The notes below the pieces were generated by a model. That model made no database searches, had not been told where the DNA came from, and saw nothing but the letters and a program-made list of their open reading frames with translations. A DNA stretch of 64,000 nucleotides from Bradyrhizobium guangzhouense (GTDB taxonomy: Bacteria > Pseudomonadota > Alphaproteobacteria > Rhizobiales > Xanthobacteraceae): the NCBI RefSeq assembly GCF_004114955.1, contig NZ_CP030053.1:1736001-1800000 (forward strand), given 5' to 3'. The position numbers and the translations under genes were made by a program. This document shows positions 34,982-43,045 of this stretch, piece by piece. The stretch's first letter is position 1; every line of letters starts with the position of its first letter.

Positions 34982-35328
34982 CGCGGGGTTCCCGGGACTG
35001 CCGATTCGGCTGTTGTGGAGATCGTAAGCCTCAAGGATGCGGGCTGGCGAGGGGCAGCTGGTGGATGGCCGGCCGGTGAGTAGGGCGCCGGATGAGCCCG
35101 TTTCGAACTTGCAGGAAACAACCGGGACCCGCCTTTCACTTGACGCCTTTACGATTCGGTAGCGCCCGGCCTGCACAATGGTCCGTCGTGTCTCGGGGGC
35201 AACGCGAGGGCATTTACGCGAAGTTCACCATCTTCGCGACCACGCGCCGGTCCTGGCATCTGTTTCGTCTCATTACCCCTTTTGGCTCTCGTCAATCATT
35301 TTCCGCGAACCGTCGAGAAGGCTTGGCA
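34982..35328. other. 347-bp divergent gene-free region
   Basis: Lies between the divergent starts of the secreted hypothetical protein and the TadG-like gene, so both promoters should be here. I see no dispersed repeat, no clear palindrome and no convincing promoter consensus. Open frames crossing it lack ribosome sites and look incidental. Confidence 0.4.
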
Positions 35329-36891
35329 ATGCCGGATTTTGGAATGCTACGGCGCTTTGGCCGGCTCCTCTCGCGGTTGCAGCGTGACTCCCGTGCCAAT
35401 GTCGCCGCCACTTTTGCGATCGCGCTCGTGCCGCTCATCGCGTCGATCGGATGCGCCATCGACTACAGCATGGCAACGCGCATCAAGGCGAAGCTGCAAA
35501 GTTCCGCGGATGCGGCGAGCGTAGCCTCGATCTCGGTCAACTCGGCCGGGTACAACGCCGCGATGGCGATGACGTCGAATGGATCGGTTGCCGCCGGCGT
35601 CACGGAAGCGAACAACATCTTCAACGGAAACGCATCAGGGTTTGCCAACAGCTTCACCAATCTGGGTGAGACGAGCACCGTCACCAAGACGGGATCGAGG
35701 CTGACGTCCTCCGTACAGTTCAGTGCTGATGTCCCCGTCACCTTCATGCAGCTTCTCGGCTACAGAAAGCTGACCGTGACCGGCAGCTCGTCCTCGTCCA
35801 CGACGCTGCCGCTGTATCTCGATTTCTATCTGACGCTGGACGTCTCGGGCTCGATGGGCCTTCCCTCGACCACTGCGGAAGCCCAGCGCATGCAGTCGAT
35901 CAACCCCGATAACTACCGGCAATATCCGACGGGCTGCACGCTGGCCTGCCATTTCTCGCCGCAGAACAGCGCATGCACCGACAGCGGCACGCAAGGCTAT
36001 CCCACCAACAATTATTGCCTCGGCTACGCCATCTCGCGTGTCAGCCAGAGCGGCTACCGGGGCCTGCTCAGCCCGAAGGCCAGCAATCCCATGGGCGTTC
36101 AGCTGCCTTCCTCGATCGTCTCCGGACTGCCGAATTCGCTCTACTCAAATCTCGCGACGGTGGCGAACTGCCCGACGGACGGGACCGATTCCTGCATCCA
36201 GCTGCGGCTGGATGCCGTCGGCTATGCGGTGAACCAGCTGTTCGTCACGGCGAACAATACGGAGAAGGTGGCGAACCAGTTCCGCATCGGGCTGTATCCC
36301 TTCATCCGCTATCTCTACTCGTACTTCCCGTTGACCAGCAGCATCAACGGTTCGACGACCAATCCGTCGACCATCAACTATGCGGCGGCCAATCTGGCGA
36401 CGCTGCTCGATACCAACGTGAATTCGAGCCTTGGTTCCGGCGGCACGCACATCGACACGGCGTTGTCGAGCGTGAGCACGCTGATCACGAGCGTAGGCGA
36501 CGGCAGCGCGTGGAACAATACGCTGCCCTATGTCTTCCTCGTCACCGATGGTGCGCAGGATCCGCAAGTCAAGGGCGTTCCGAACGGGTCCTGGTCGGGC
36601 AGCAACCATGCCACCACGATCGACCCGGCGACGTCCTGTACGCCGCTGAAGAACCGCGGCATCATTATCTCCGTGCTGTACATCCCGTATCAGAAGATCA
36701 ATCCGGTCAATACCTCCTTCGCCGGCGACGAGGACGATTACGCCAACTGGAACATCCCGAACATTCCGACCAGCCTGCAGAACTGTGCTTCGCCGGGCTT
36801 CTTCTACACCGCGAACACACCTGCGGACATCACGGCGGCCTTGAACGCGATGTTCAATCATGCGGTCCAGGAGGCCCGCATCACCAACTAA
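35329..36891 (+). CDS. TadG-like pilus-assembly protein with von Willebrand A domain
   Basis: 520 residues. The N-terminal part (RDSRANVAATFAIALVPLIAS) is a TadE/TadG-type transmembrane segment; the next piece IDYSMATRIKAKLQSSADAASVA is the matching helix. The VWA domain follows, with the metal site DVSGSM (DxSxS) and a later VFLVTDGAQDP. Eight or so cysteines in the insert (GCTLACHF, SACTDSG, NYCLG, ANCPTDGTDSC, TSCTPL) suggest extracytoplasmic disulfides. The start has AGAAGG upstream. No other tad genes are nearby, so it is an orphan. Its stop overlaps the stop of the convergent monooxygenase gene. Confidence 0.82.
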   Translation: MPDFGMLRRFGRLLSRLQRDSRANVAATFAIALVPLIASIGCAIDYSMATRIKAKLQSSADAASVASISVNSAGYNAAMAMTSNGSVAAGVTEANNIFNGNASGFANSFTNLGETSTVTKTGSRLTSSVQFSADVPVTFMQLLGYRKLTVTGSSSSSTTLPLYLDFYLTLDVSGSMGLPSTTAEAQRMQSINPDNYRQYPTGCTLACHFSPQNSACTDSGTQGYPTNNYCLGYAISRVSQSGYRGLLSPKASNPMGVQLPSSIVSGLPNSLYSNLATVANCPTDGTDSCIQLRLDAVGYAVNQLFVTANNTEKVANQFRIGLYPFIRYLYSYFPLTSSINGSTTNPSTINYAAANLATLLDTNVNSSLGSGGTHIDTALSSVSTLITSVGDGSAWNNTLPYVFLVTDGAQDPQVKGVPNGSWSGSNHATTIDPATSCTPLKNRGIIISVLYIPYQKINPVNTSFAGDEDDYANWNIPNIPTSLQNCASPGFFYTANTPADITAALNAMFNHAVQEARITN

Positions 36892-38381
36892 CCGGCTGCC
36901 TGATACGCCGGCGCCGACATCAGGAATTCGGCATAGGCATCAGCGTCGGGCGGCAGGAAGTGTCCCTTGAGTCCGCGGCGCCTCTGCATCTCTGCGCCGA
37001 TATCGGCCATCAGCTCGTCGAAATGGCGGTAGTGATAGGGCGCAACGCACAGGCCGCCGTAGACGCCGGCAGCCGGCCGTTCCACGCGCTTGAAGTGCAG
37101 CATCATCTCGATGTTGTCGCGCATCTGTCGCTCCGTTGGCTGCCGCACCAGTTGCCCATCGGCATAGCGAACCAGCCAGTTGGCGGCGAGATCGGCGCAG
37201 AGCACGGTGCAGAACGAGGAGTTGAAGCCGACGAAGCCGAGCTCGGGCAGGTCGGGGTTGGCGATCAGGCGATAGAGCCGGTACTGCCCGTCCGCATCAA
37301 CGAGCTTTTTCTTATAGGCCTCGGGGAGGAAGGGCACGCCGAGCTTGTAGCCGATCGCGAGAACCGCAACGTCGGCACCGACGCGCTCGCCGCCGCTCAT
37401 CACGATGCTGTCGCCTTCATAACGATCGAAGGTGCCGAACACGGCCTTGATGCGGCCGTCTGCAACCATCGGATAGAAGCCGGGCGTTGCGATCGGCACC
37501 GAGCAGTTGACGCCGTCCTCGATCCGCTCCTTCGGCACCATCCTGCACTTGTTGAGCTTGAGCTGCGCCTTCAACAGGCTCTCGAGCCCGCGCCAGTTTG
37601 CCCAGATCAGCGGGGCTGCGACGCGATAGGCGAGCCGCGACATCGCGCCGATGCCCCAGCCCGGAAACATCTCCTCCTGCGCGCGGATGTAGAGGATGCG
37701 TTTGAAGTTCACGAGCCCGCCGATGAAATAGGGGATGCGCCAGACCGGCTCGCGCATCACGATGGTGACCTCGCGCGCACCTGATTTCACCGCGTTCACG
37801 GCAATGTCGGTCGCGGATTTCGATCCGCCAAGCACGACGACGCGACGGCCTTTCGCCAGCGCGGGATCGCCGTATTTCGACGAGTGCAGGATCTCGCCGC
37901 CTTGCGCCAGAAAGCCGTCCTCGCCCGGGCAATGCAGCTCGCGCGGCTCGTTGAACTGCCCGGTGCACACAGCGACGAAATCGAAGTCCTCGTTGGTGGT
38001 CGCGCCATCCTTGCCCGACAGCGCGAGCGTCCAGCCGGGTTTGCCGTCGACGCGCCGCGCCATGCCGGAAACCGTCGTGCCGAGGCGCAGCATGCGGTCG
38101 AGGCCGAAGCTTTTCGCGTAGTCGGCAAGATAAGCATGGACCTGCGGCCCGGTCGGCCATTCCGGATAGGCCTCCGGCATGGCGCGATCGGTGTAGCGGT
38201 AGAGATCCTTGGGGCTTTGCGTCTGCACCTCCGGGTAGGAGCGCGCGGGCTCCCACACACCGCCGAGGTCGGCGCTGCGCTCGACGATGGTGACGCGGTG
38301 GCCGCGGGCGGAGAAGGCTTTCGCTGTGGCGAGGCCGGAGACGCCGGCGCCGATTACGCAGACATGCTTGGGGCTGACCAT
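36888..38381 (-). CDS. FAD-dependent monooxygenase (FMO/Baeyer-Villiger-like)
   Basis: 497 residues from MVSPKHVCVIGAGVSGLATA, the FAD site GAGVSG. The NADPH site is GRRVVVLGGSKSATDIAV. Between them lie CTGQFNEPRELHCPG and the FMO-type linker HSSKYGDP. It would insert one oxygen into a carbonyl or heteroatom substrate using NADPH. An upstream ATG at 38435 is possible. The cupin gene follows it on the strand order (upstream), 106 bp away, and the AraC-type gene beyond is divergent, suggesting a small inducible catabolic set. Confidence 0.82.
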   Translation of the reverse strand: MVSPKHVCVIGAGVSGLATAKAFSARGHRVTIVERSADLGGVWEPARSYPEVQTQSPKDLYRYTDRAMPEAYPEWPTGPQVHAYLADYAKSFGLDRMLRLGTTVSGMARRVDGKPGWTLALSGKDGATTNEDFDFVAVCTGQFNEPRELHCPGEDGFLAQGGEILHSSKYGDPALAKGRRVVVLGGSKSATDIAVNAVKSGAREVTIVMREPVWRIPYFIGGLVNFKRILYIRAQEEMFPGWGIGAMSRLAYRVAAPLIWANWRGLESLLKAQLKLNKCRMVPKERIEDGVNCSVPIATPGFYPMVADGRIKAVFGTFDRYEGDSIVMSGGERVGADVAVLAIGYKLGVPFLPEAYKKKLVDADGQYRLYRLIANPDLPELGFVGFNSSFCTVLCADLAANWLVRYADGQLVRQPTERQMRDNIEMMLHFKRVERPAAGVYGGLCVAPYHYRHFDELMADIGAEMQRRRGLKGHFLPPDADAYAEFLMSAPAYQAAG

Positions 38382-38487
38382 GAGATGGCTCGCAATCGAG
38401 GTGTTTTGCGCGCAAGCGACTTCGTTCGGCCGCAAGGCGCGGCCGGCGGAGCTGCAAGCAGGTGAAAGCGGACGAGGAGGCGGGCGC

Positions 38488-38937
38488 CTAGTCGTTGGCC
38501 TCGGGCGGCAGGAAGTCGACCTCGTGCAGCGCCGAGATACGCACGACTTCGGCCGGGTCGGTCAGATTGTGGAGCTGGTTGAACAGCGCCTCCAGCTTCT
38601 GCATCGGCGAGACCCAGAACAGCGCGCGGCACGGCTTGTCGGACTTGTTGAAATAACCATGCGGAATGCCGCGGGGCATGCGCACGAGGTCGCCGGCATG
38701 GGCTTTGACCCAGACGCCGTCGAGCTTGAGGTCGAGCGTGCCTTCCTGCACCAGGATGAACTCGTCCTGGGTCGGATGGATATGCACCGGCACGAACTGG
38801 CCGGGATCGCTGTTGGTCTCGAATGCGAAGGTGGAGTCGGTGACGGCCTTGGGGAAGTAGACCTGGCCAAGGATGTTCCAGCTTTTGCCGCCGTAGCCTG
38901 TGCCGTTTGCAGTAATGCCCTTTTCGAGTGCAGTCAT
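38488..38937 (-). CDS. Cupin-domain protein
   Basis: 149 residues, a single beta-barrel cupin: VPVHIHPTQDEFILVQEGTLDLKLDG carries the metal-ligand HxH-x(4)-E pattern, given here as HIHPTQDEFILVQEG. The second motif is GDLVRMPRGIPHGYFN. The ATG at 38937 has a textbook AGGAGG ribosome site, so the longer reading is rejected. It is the likely first gene of the unit with the monooxygenase. Dioxygenase or isomerase roles are both possible for this family. Confidence 0.85.
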   Translation of the reverse strand: MTALEKGITANGTGYGGKSWNILGQVYFPKAVTDSTFAFETNSDPGQFVPVHIHPTQDEFILVQEGTLDLKLDGVWVKAHAGDLVRMPRGIPHGYFNKSDKPCRALFWVSPMQKLEALFNQLHNLTDPAEVVRISALHEVDFLPPEAND

Positions 38938-39121
38938 GGCTCGCCTCCTGTTGGATACCGGCGAGGACCGAGCTTCAGCCACGCGCGGGCGGCTGTCTAT
39001 CCGTTAAACGAATCCGGCGCGGCTGTTGCCATGCAGCACGACGATTTCGCGACACCACCCTTTTCGCGCCCTGCGAACTATTATAGGCTTAAAGCAATTT
39101 CGCGACGCGAAGTGGTCGATC

Positions 39122-40147
39122 ATGTCCGCAGCCGTGCAGGAAATGAGCGCAAGGGCGTCCGCAGCCGGACGGCTTGCGGCCTTCGCGCGCGTCACGACCG
39201 ACGATGTCGACGAAGCGGCCGAGCTGATCGGTCGCATCTTCTGCCCGCACGATCTCAGGCCGGCGCAGGCGCGTGCGTCCAGATTTTCGGCCCGGCACAA
39301 TTGCGCGGCCTTCGACGGCTTTTCCATCAACTACGTTGCCTATGGCGGGACCGTCAGCATCGATCCCGGCTGCCTCGATCGCTTCTTCCTTGTCCAGATC
39401 CCGCTCACAGGTAGCGCCCATATACATGCAGGTGCCAGCGGATTCGATGTCGCGCCTGGCGAAGCGGCTTCGCTGCTGTCGCCAACCATCCCGACGCAGA
39501 TGACGTGGCGTGACTGTGCGCAGGCGATCTTGCTGCTCGACCGCCGCATGGTGGAACAGCGTGCCGCGGCGCTGTCGGGCAGGGCGGCCGCCGCGGTCGA
39601 ATTCGATCCCGTGATCGACCTGCGCGCGCCCCCCGGCCGCCATCTGCAAGCCAGCCTTGCCGAGCTGATGATGCTTGCCGAACAGTTGGGGCCGTCCGGC
39701 CGGCTCTCACCGGCCATGATGGCCGATTGGCGCGAACTGCTGCTCGATCACCTGCTCATTGGCCAGCGGCATGGCTTGTCGGATGCGATCAGGACGTTCT
39801 CGGGGCAGGCCGAGCGTCTGCCGCGCGCGCTCCGTGCTGCGCGGGACCATCTTGCGGACAATGCCGATGAGCCGCTCGATCTCGTCCAGCTTGCCTGCGC
39901 GTCCGGCATCGGCATCCGTGCGCTTCAGCTCGGCTTCCGCCGTCACTTCGGCGTGTCGATCTCGGAGATGCTGCTCGATATGCGTCTGGCCGGTCTTCAC
40001 ACCAGGCTCGCGCAGGCGCCGCCGGACGCCTCCATCACCGCCATCGCGTTCGACCTCGGTTTCACCCATCTCGGCCGCATGGCCGGAGCCTACCGCGAAA
40101 AATTCGGCGAGACACCCTCGGCAACACTGCGGCGGCGGATGAGCTAG
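39122..40147 (+). CDS. AraC-family transcriptional regulator
   Basis: 341 residues. The N-terminal 200 form an AraC-binding-like sensor (FSARHNCAAFDGFSINYVAYGG, given as GFSINYVAYGG, then FFLVQIPLTGSAHI). The C-terminal HTH pair is LDLVQLACASGIGIRALQLGFRRHFG, seen as LVQLACASGIGIRALQ, and ITAIAFDLGFTHLGRMAGAYREKFGETP as ITAIAFDLGFTHLGRM. It is divergent from the cupin-monooxygenase pair across 184 bp and probably activates it. Confidence 0.87.
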   Translation: MSAAVQEMSARASAAGRLAAFARVTTDDVDEAAELIGRIFCPHDLRPAQARASRFSARHNCAAFDGFSINYVAYGGTVSIDPGCLDRFFLVQIPLTGSAHIHAGASGFDVAPGEAASLLSPTIPTQMTWRDCAQAILLLDRRMVEQRAAALSGRAAAAVEFDPVIDLRAPPGRHLQASLAELMMLAEQLGPSGRLSPAMMADWRELLLDHLLIGQRHGLSDAIRTFSGQAERLPRALRAARDHLADNADEPLDLVQLACASGIGIRALQLGFRRHFGVSISEMLLDMRLAGLHTRLAQAPPDASITAIAFDLGFTHLGRMAGAYREKFGETPSATLRRRMS

Positions 40148-40165
40148 CGGGAGGTGCCGGGATAT

Positions 40166-42028
40166 CTACTTCCGTGATCGCGTGGCGCTGTCTTCGGGGG
40201 CCTGCCTGCGCAGGAAGCCTTCGAGATCGGCCTGCACCGAATAAGGTGTCGGGATCGCATCGCCCGCTGTATCGACGGCGGTGTCGAGCGAGCGGCGCAG
40301 CATGCGTGCGAGCTCGGCCTTGCGGTAGGGCTTTGCCAGCAGAGGCGCGCCCTTGGTGACGCCTTCGGGCGCGTGCTGGGAATCGTTCGCGTAGCCCGAG
40401 GTGAACAGCACCCGCAGCGAGGGCCGTGCTGCCACCATCTGGTCGGCAAGCTCGCGGCCATTGATGCCGCCGGCCATCACGATGTCGGTGAACAGCAGGT
40501 CGAACGGCGTGCCGCTGGCCGCGATCGCGAGCGCTTCGGTCGCGTTGGCGGCGGGCACGACCTTGTAGCCGAGGCTTTCGAGCTGGACCGTTACGTATTG
40601 GCGGACGTCGCGGTCGTCCTCGACGCAGAGAATGGTCTCCGTTCCGCCCACGATCTTGCGCGAATCATAGCTTGCGGGGCGCAACGCACTGGTCTCCGCC
40701 TTCGGCAGATAGATCGTGAAGGTCGTGCCGCGGCCTTCTTCGGATCTGACCTTGATGCCGCCGCCGGACTGCTTGACGAAGCCGAACACCATGCTGAGCC
40801 CGAGACCGGTGCCCTTGCCGACCTCCTTGGTCGAGAAGAACGGATCGAAGATCCGTTCGACGTGCGCTTGCCGAATACCCGTTCCGGTATCAATGATCTC
40901 GATCTCGACATAGTCGCCGGCGTAGCCGGCGCCGACCGCCACGGCCTCGCGGACGCCGAACACCACGTTGCGCGTCGTCAGCGTCAGGCGGCCGCCCTCC
41001 GGCATCGCGTCGCGGGCGTTGATCGCCAGATTGAGCAGCGCCGCGCTGAGTTGCCCGCGGTCGGCGTAGGCGAGCCAGATATTGCCGTCGAACTTCCTCA
41101 CGATCTCGATCTTCTTGTCGAACGTTGCCAGCAGCAGCTTTGAAAGCTCCTCGAGCAGATCATTGACGTCGATCTCGGCCGGCTGCAGCGCCTGCTTGCG
41201 CGCAAAGGAGAGCAGGCTCGAGGTCAGCGCGGCGCCGCGGTCGGCGGCCTCGCTGATCAGCTTGGTGATGGCGGCGAGCGGCGGATCGTCCTTCACGGCC
41301 TCGGCCAGAATCTCGATCGTGCCCGTGATGACAGTCAGCATGTTGTTGAATTCGTGCGCGATGCCGCCGGTGAGCTGGCCGACCGCCTCCATTTTCTGGG
41401 ACTGGATCAGCTGCTCCTCGGCTGCGCGCTTCTGTGTCACGTCCTTGACGAAGACGTTGATGATGGTGCGGCCGCCGATGCGGAGCGCCGTGCTCGACGC
41501 CTCGATCCGGATCTCGTCGCCGGTTCGGTGCAGGATGTTCGCCTCGAAGCGGATGCCGATCGGCGTATCGGACAGTTCCGGCAGGATGCGCATCATGCGC
41601 TGCCTGAATCCGGCGCGGAGCGGCTCGGCGACCAGCAACTCGACGACGTCGGCGCCCAGGGCTTCGGGCCGCGACCATCCGGTCAGCGCCTCGGCCTGCA
41701 GGCTCCACTGCAGCACGATGCCGCGTTCATCGGTCTGCACGAAGGCGTCAAGCGCGGTCTTGATGATGGCTTGCGTCATCTGCGCGCTGTCCGCGCGCGC
41801 CTGCGCCAGCTCGGTCAGCCGTGCGGCGATGCGCTTCTTCTGCGACGTCGCGATGCTGCGTGCGCAGATGCGCGCGAGCAGCAATGCAACGGCGCCGCTG
41901 GCGAGCAGGGCAATCAACTGGGGCACGCCGGGACCGGTGCCGGTCGCGGCATACGAGACCAAGAGAGCCACGGCGGTCACGACGGCCTGCGCGGCCATCG
42001 CGAGTGTCAGAAGCCCTCTGAGTTTCAT
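40166..42028 (-). CDS. Hybrid sensor histidine kinase / response regulator
   Basis: 620 residues. Two transmembrane helices (about 5-27 and 35-55) leave almost no periplasmic loop. A PAS domain follows (about 85-200, AFVQTDERGIVLQWS). HisKA has the phospho-His at 225 in GGIAHEFNNM, and the ATPase has Asn337 (NLAINARD), DTGTG and GKGTGLGLS. A C-terminal receiver carries Asp515 (LLFTDIVMAGG). With no large sensory loop, the signal is probably cytoplasmic through PAS. It lacks an adjacent output regulator. The gene is preceded by a 10-bp tandem repeat. The start at 42028 precedes the first helix; an in-frame ATG at 42094 would be translated through the repeat. Confidence 0.9.
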   Translation of the reverse strand: MKLRGLLTLAMAAQAVVTAVALLVSYAATGTGPGVPQLIALLASGAVALLLARICARSIATSQKKRIAARLTELAQARADSAQMTQAIIKTALDAFVQTDERGIVLQWSLQAEALTGWSRPEALGADVVELLVAEPLRAGFRQRMMRILPELSDTPIGIRFEANILHRTGDEIRIEASSTALRIGGRTIINVFVKDVTQKRAAEEQLIQSQKMEAVGQLTGGIAHEFNNMLTVITGTIEILAEAVKDDPPLAAITKLISEAADRGAALTSSLLSFARKQALQPAEIDVNDLLEELSKLLLATFDKKIEIVRKFDGNIWLAYADRGQLSAALLNLAINARDAMPEGGRLTLTTRNVVFGVREAVAVGAGYAGDYVEIEIIDTGTGIRQAHVERIFDPFFSTKEVGKGTGLGLSMVFGFVKQSGGGIKVRSEEGRGTTFTIYLPKAETSALRPASYDSRKIVGGTETILCVEDDRDVRQYVTVQLESLGYKVVPAANATEALAIAASGTPFDLLFTDIVMAGGINGRELADQMVAARPSLRVLFTSGYANDSQHAPEGVTKGAPLLAKPYRKAELARMLRRSLDTAVDTAGDAIPTPYSVQADLEGFLRRQAPEDSATRSRK

Positions 42029-42060
42029 GCGCTCACACCACCGACATCTGCCGCGGGCCG

Positions 42061-42116
42061 CCAAGGGTCTCCAAGGGTCTCCAAGTGTCTCCAAGGGTCT
42101 CCAAGTGTCTCCAAGT
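42061..42116. repeat. 10-bp tandem repeat upstream of the hybrid kinase gene
   Basis: Five full head-to-tail units CCAAGKGTCT (K = G or T; order G,G,T,G,T) and a partial sixth. They end 33 bp from the kinase start codon. The unit equals about one helical turn, so bound proteins would stack on one face. The length is not a multiple of three, so copy changes would not keep any overlapping frame. Confidence 0.9.
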
Positions 42117-42211
42117 CCGCCCTGTCAAAGGAGTCCGGCTCCCTGTGAGCTACAGACTCCCTGCGGCGGCGTCGAGGGCATTTTCCGGCGGTGCGGGGGT
42201 GCGGACCCGGT

Positions 42212-42841
42212 TCAGCCAGCCGGCGGATCGGACTGGCGCAGCGTCGTGACCCAGATCACGCGCGCTGTCTGCTGGGTCGGGTTGTCGAACATGTGCGGCA
42301 CGATGCTCGGAAAGCGAAAGCTGTCGCCGGCTTCCAGCACATGGGCCTGGTTGTCGAGCCAAAGCCGCAGGCTGCCGGACAGGACGTAGCCGGCCTTCTC
42401 GCCGATGTGCTGGAGGAAATCGGTGCCCGAGGAGGCGCCGGGATTGAGCGTGAGCTCATAGAGCTCCAACTGGCCTTTGCCTTCCGGCGTCAGCGCTTCC
42501 TTGACGACGCCGCTGGCGGTGAGGCGCAGCAGGCGGCGGTTGTTTTTGCGCACGATGTAGCGCTGCACATCGGCGGGATCGCTGGTCTCGAAGAAATAGG
42601 AGATCGGCACGTCGAGCGCGATCGAGAGCAGGCGCAGCGTGCGGATCGACGGCATCGCGCGCGCTCGTTCGAGCTGGCTGATCATGCCGTTGGAGAGGCC
42701 GGTCTTGTTGGCGACGTCCTGGATCGAGAGACCGGCGCGCTGGCGCAGCAGCCGCACGGTCTCGCCGAGACGCGCATCGACTGCATCATCGGACTCGGTC
42801 GTCGGGGCGTCCTTTGGACTGTTGTCGCCGCGACCATCCAT
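42212..42841 (-). CDS. XRE-family HTH regulator with C-terminal cupin domain
   Basis: 209 residues. The HTH is LGETVRLLRQRAGLSIQDVANKTGLSNGMISQLERARAMPS, seen here as LRQRAGLSIQDVANKTGLS and MISQLERARAMPSI. The cupin part is GASSGTDFLQHIGEKAGYVLSG, seen as HIGEKAGYVLSGSL, plus AGDSFRFPSIVPHMFDN. This PuuR-like layout typifies repressors of amine and amino-acid catabolism, with the ligand in the cupin. The ATG at 42841 has GGGAGAG. It is divergent from the ABC transporter/oxidase operon and very likely represses it. Confidence 0.88.
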   Translation of the reverse strand: MDGRGDNSPKDAPTTESDDAVDARLGETVRLLRQRAGLSIQDVANKTGLSNGMISQLERARAMPSIRTLRLLSIALDVPISYFFETSDPADVQRYIVRKNNRRLLRLTASGVVKEALTPEGKGQLELYELTLNPGASSGTDFLQHIGEKAGYVLSGSLRLWLDNQAHVLEAGDSFRFPSIVPHMFDNPTQQTARVIWVTTLRQSDPPAG

Positions 42842-42918
42842 GTCGCTCTCCCATGCTTGTCCTCGCCGCCGGATCAGCCGGCGGCGGTTTGAAAAGGTCG
42901 CGTATCCTAGCAATGCGA

Positions 42919-42947
42919 TTGACAGCTGTATTTAGTCATGATGAACT
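42919..42947 (+). promoter_or_regulatory. Probable sigma-70-type promoter of the ABC/oxidase operon
   Basis: A perfect TTGACA (42919-42924) is followed after 17 bases by TGAACT (42942-42947), a weak -10 with three matches to TATAAT. It is oriented toward the solute-binding protein gene, 98 bp upstream of its ATG. Confidence 0.4.
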
Positions 42948-42960
42948 TTTGGCTGAAAAA

Positions 42961-42975
42961 TTTAGAAGCACTAAA
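42961..42975. promoter_or_regulatory. Inverted repeat near the predicted transcription start
   Basis: TTTAG-N5-CTAAA, beginning 14 bases after the proposed -10. This is where a repressor such as the divergent HTH-cupin protein could block transcription. There is no second copy nearby, so this is a candidate only. Confidence 0.35.
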
Positions 42976-43045
42976 GCCCTCTCCTGTCCCTTTGCCGGGG
43001 TCCGGGGCGCGGGAGAGGTGCCGCGTGCGGAAACGGAGACTGGTC

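Noticed and set aside
33908..35083. A 391-codon plus-strand frame opposite the secreted hypothetical protein
   Set aside because: Composition typical of antisense frames; the minus strand has a signal peptide.
42061..42116. CRISPR array
   Set aside because: The units are 10 bp with no spacers and no cas genes are present; it is a simple tandem repeat.
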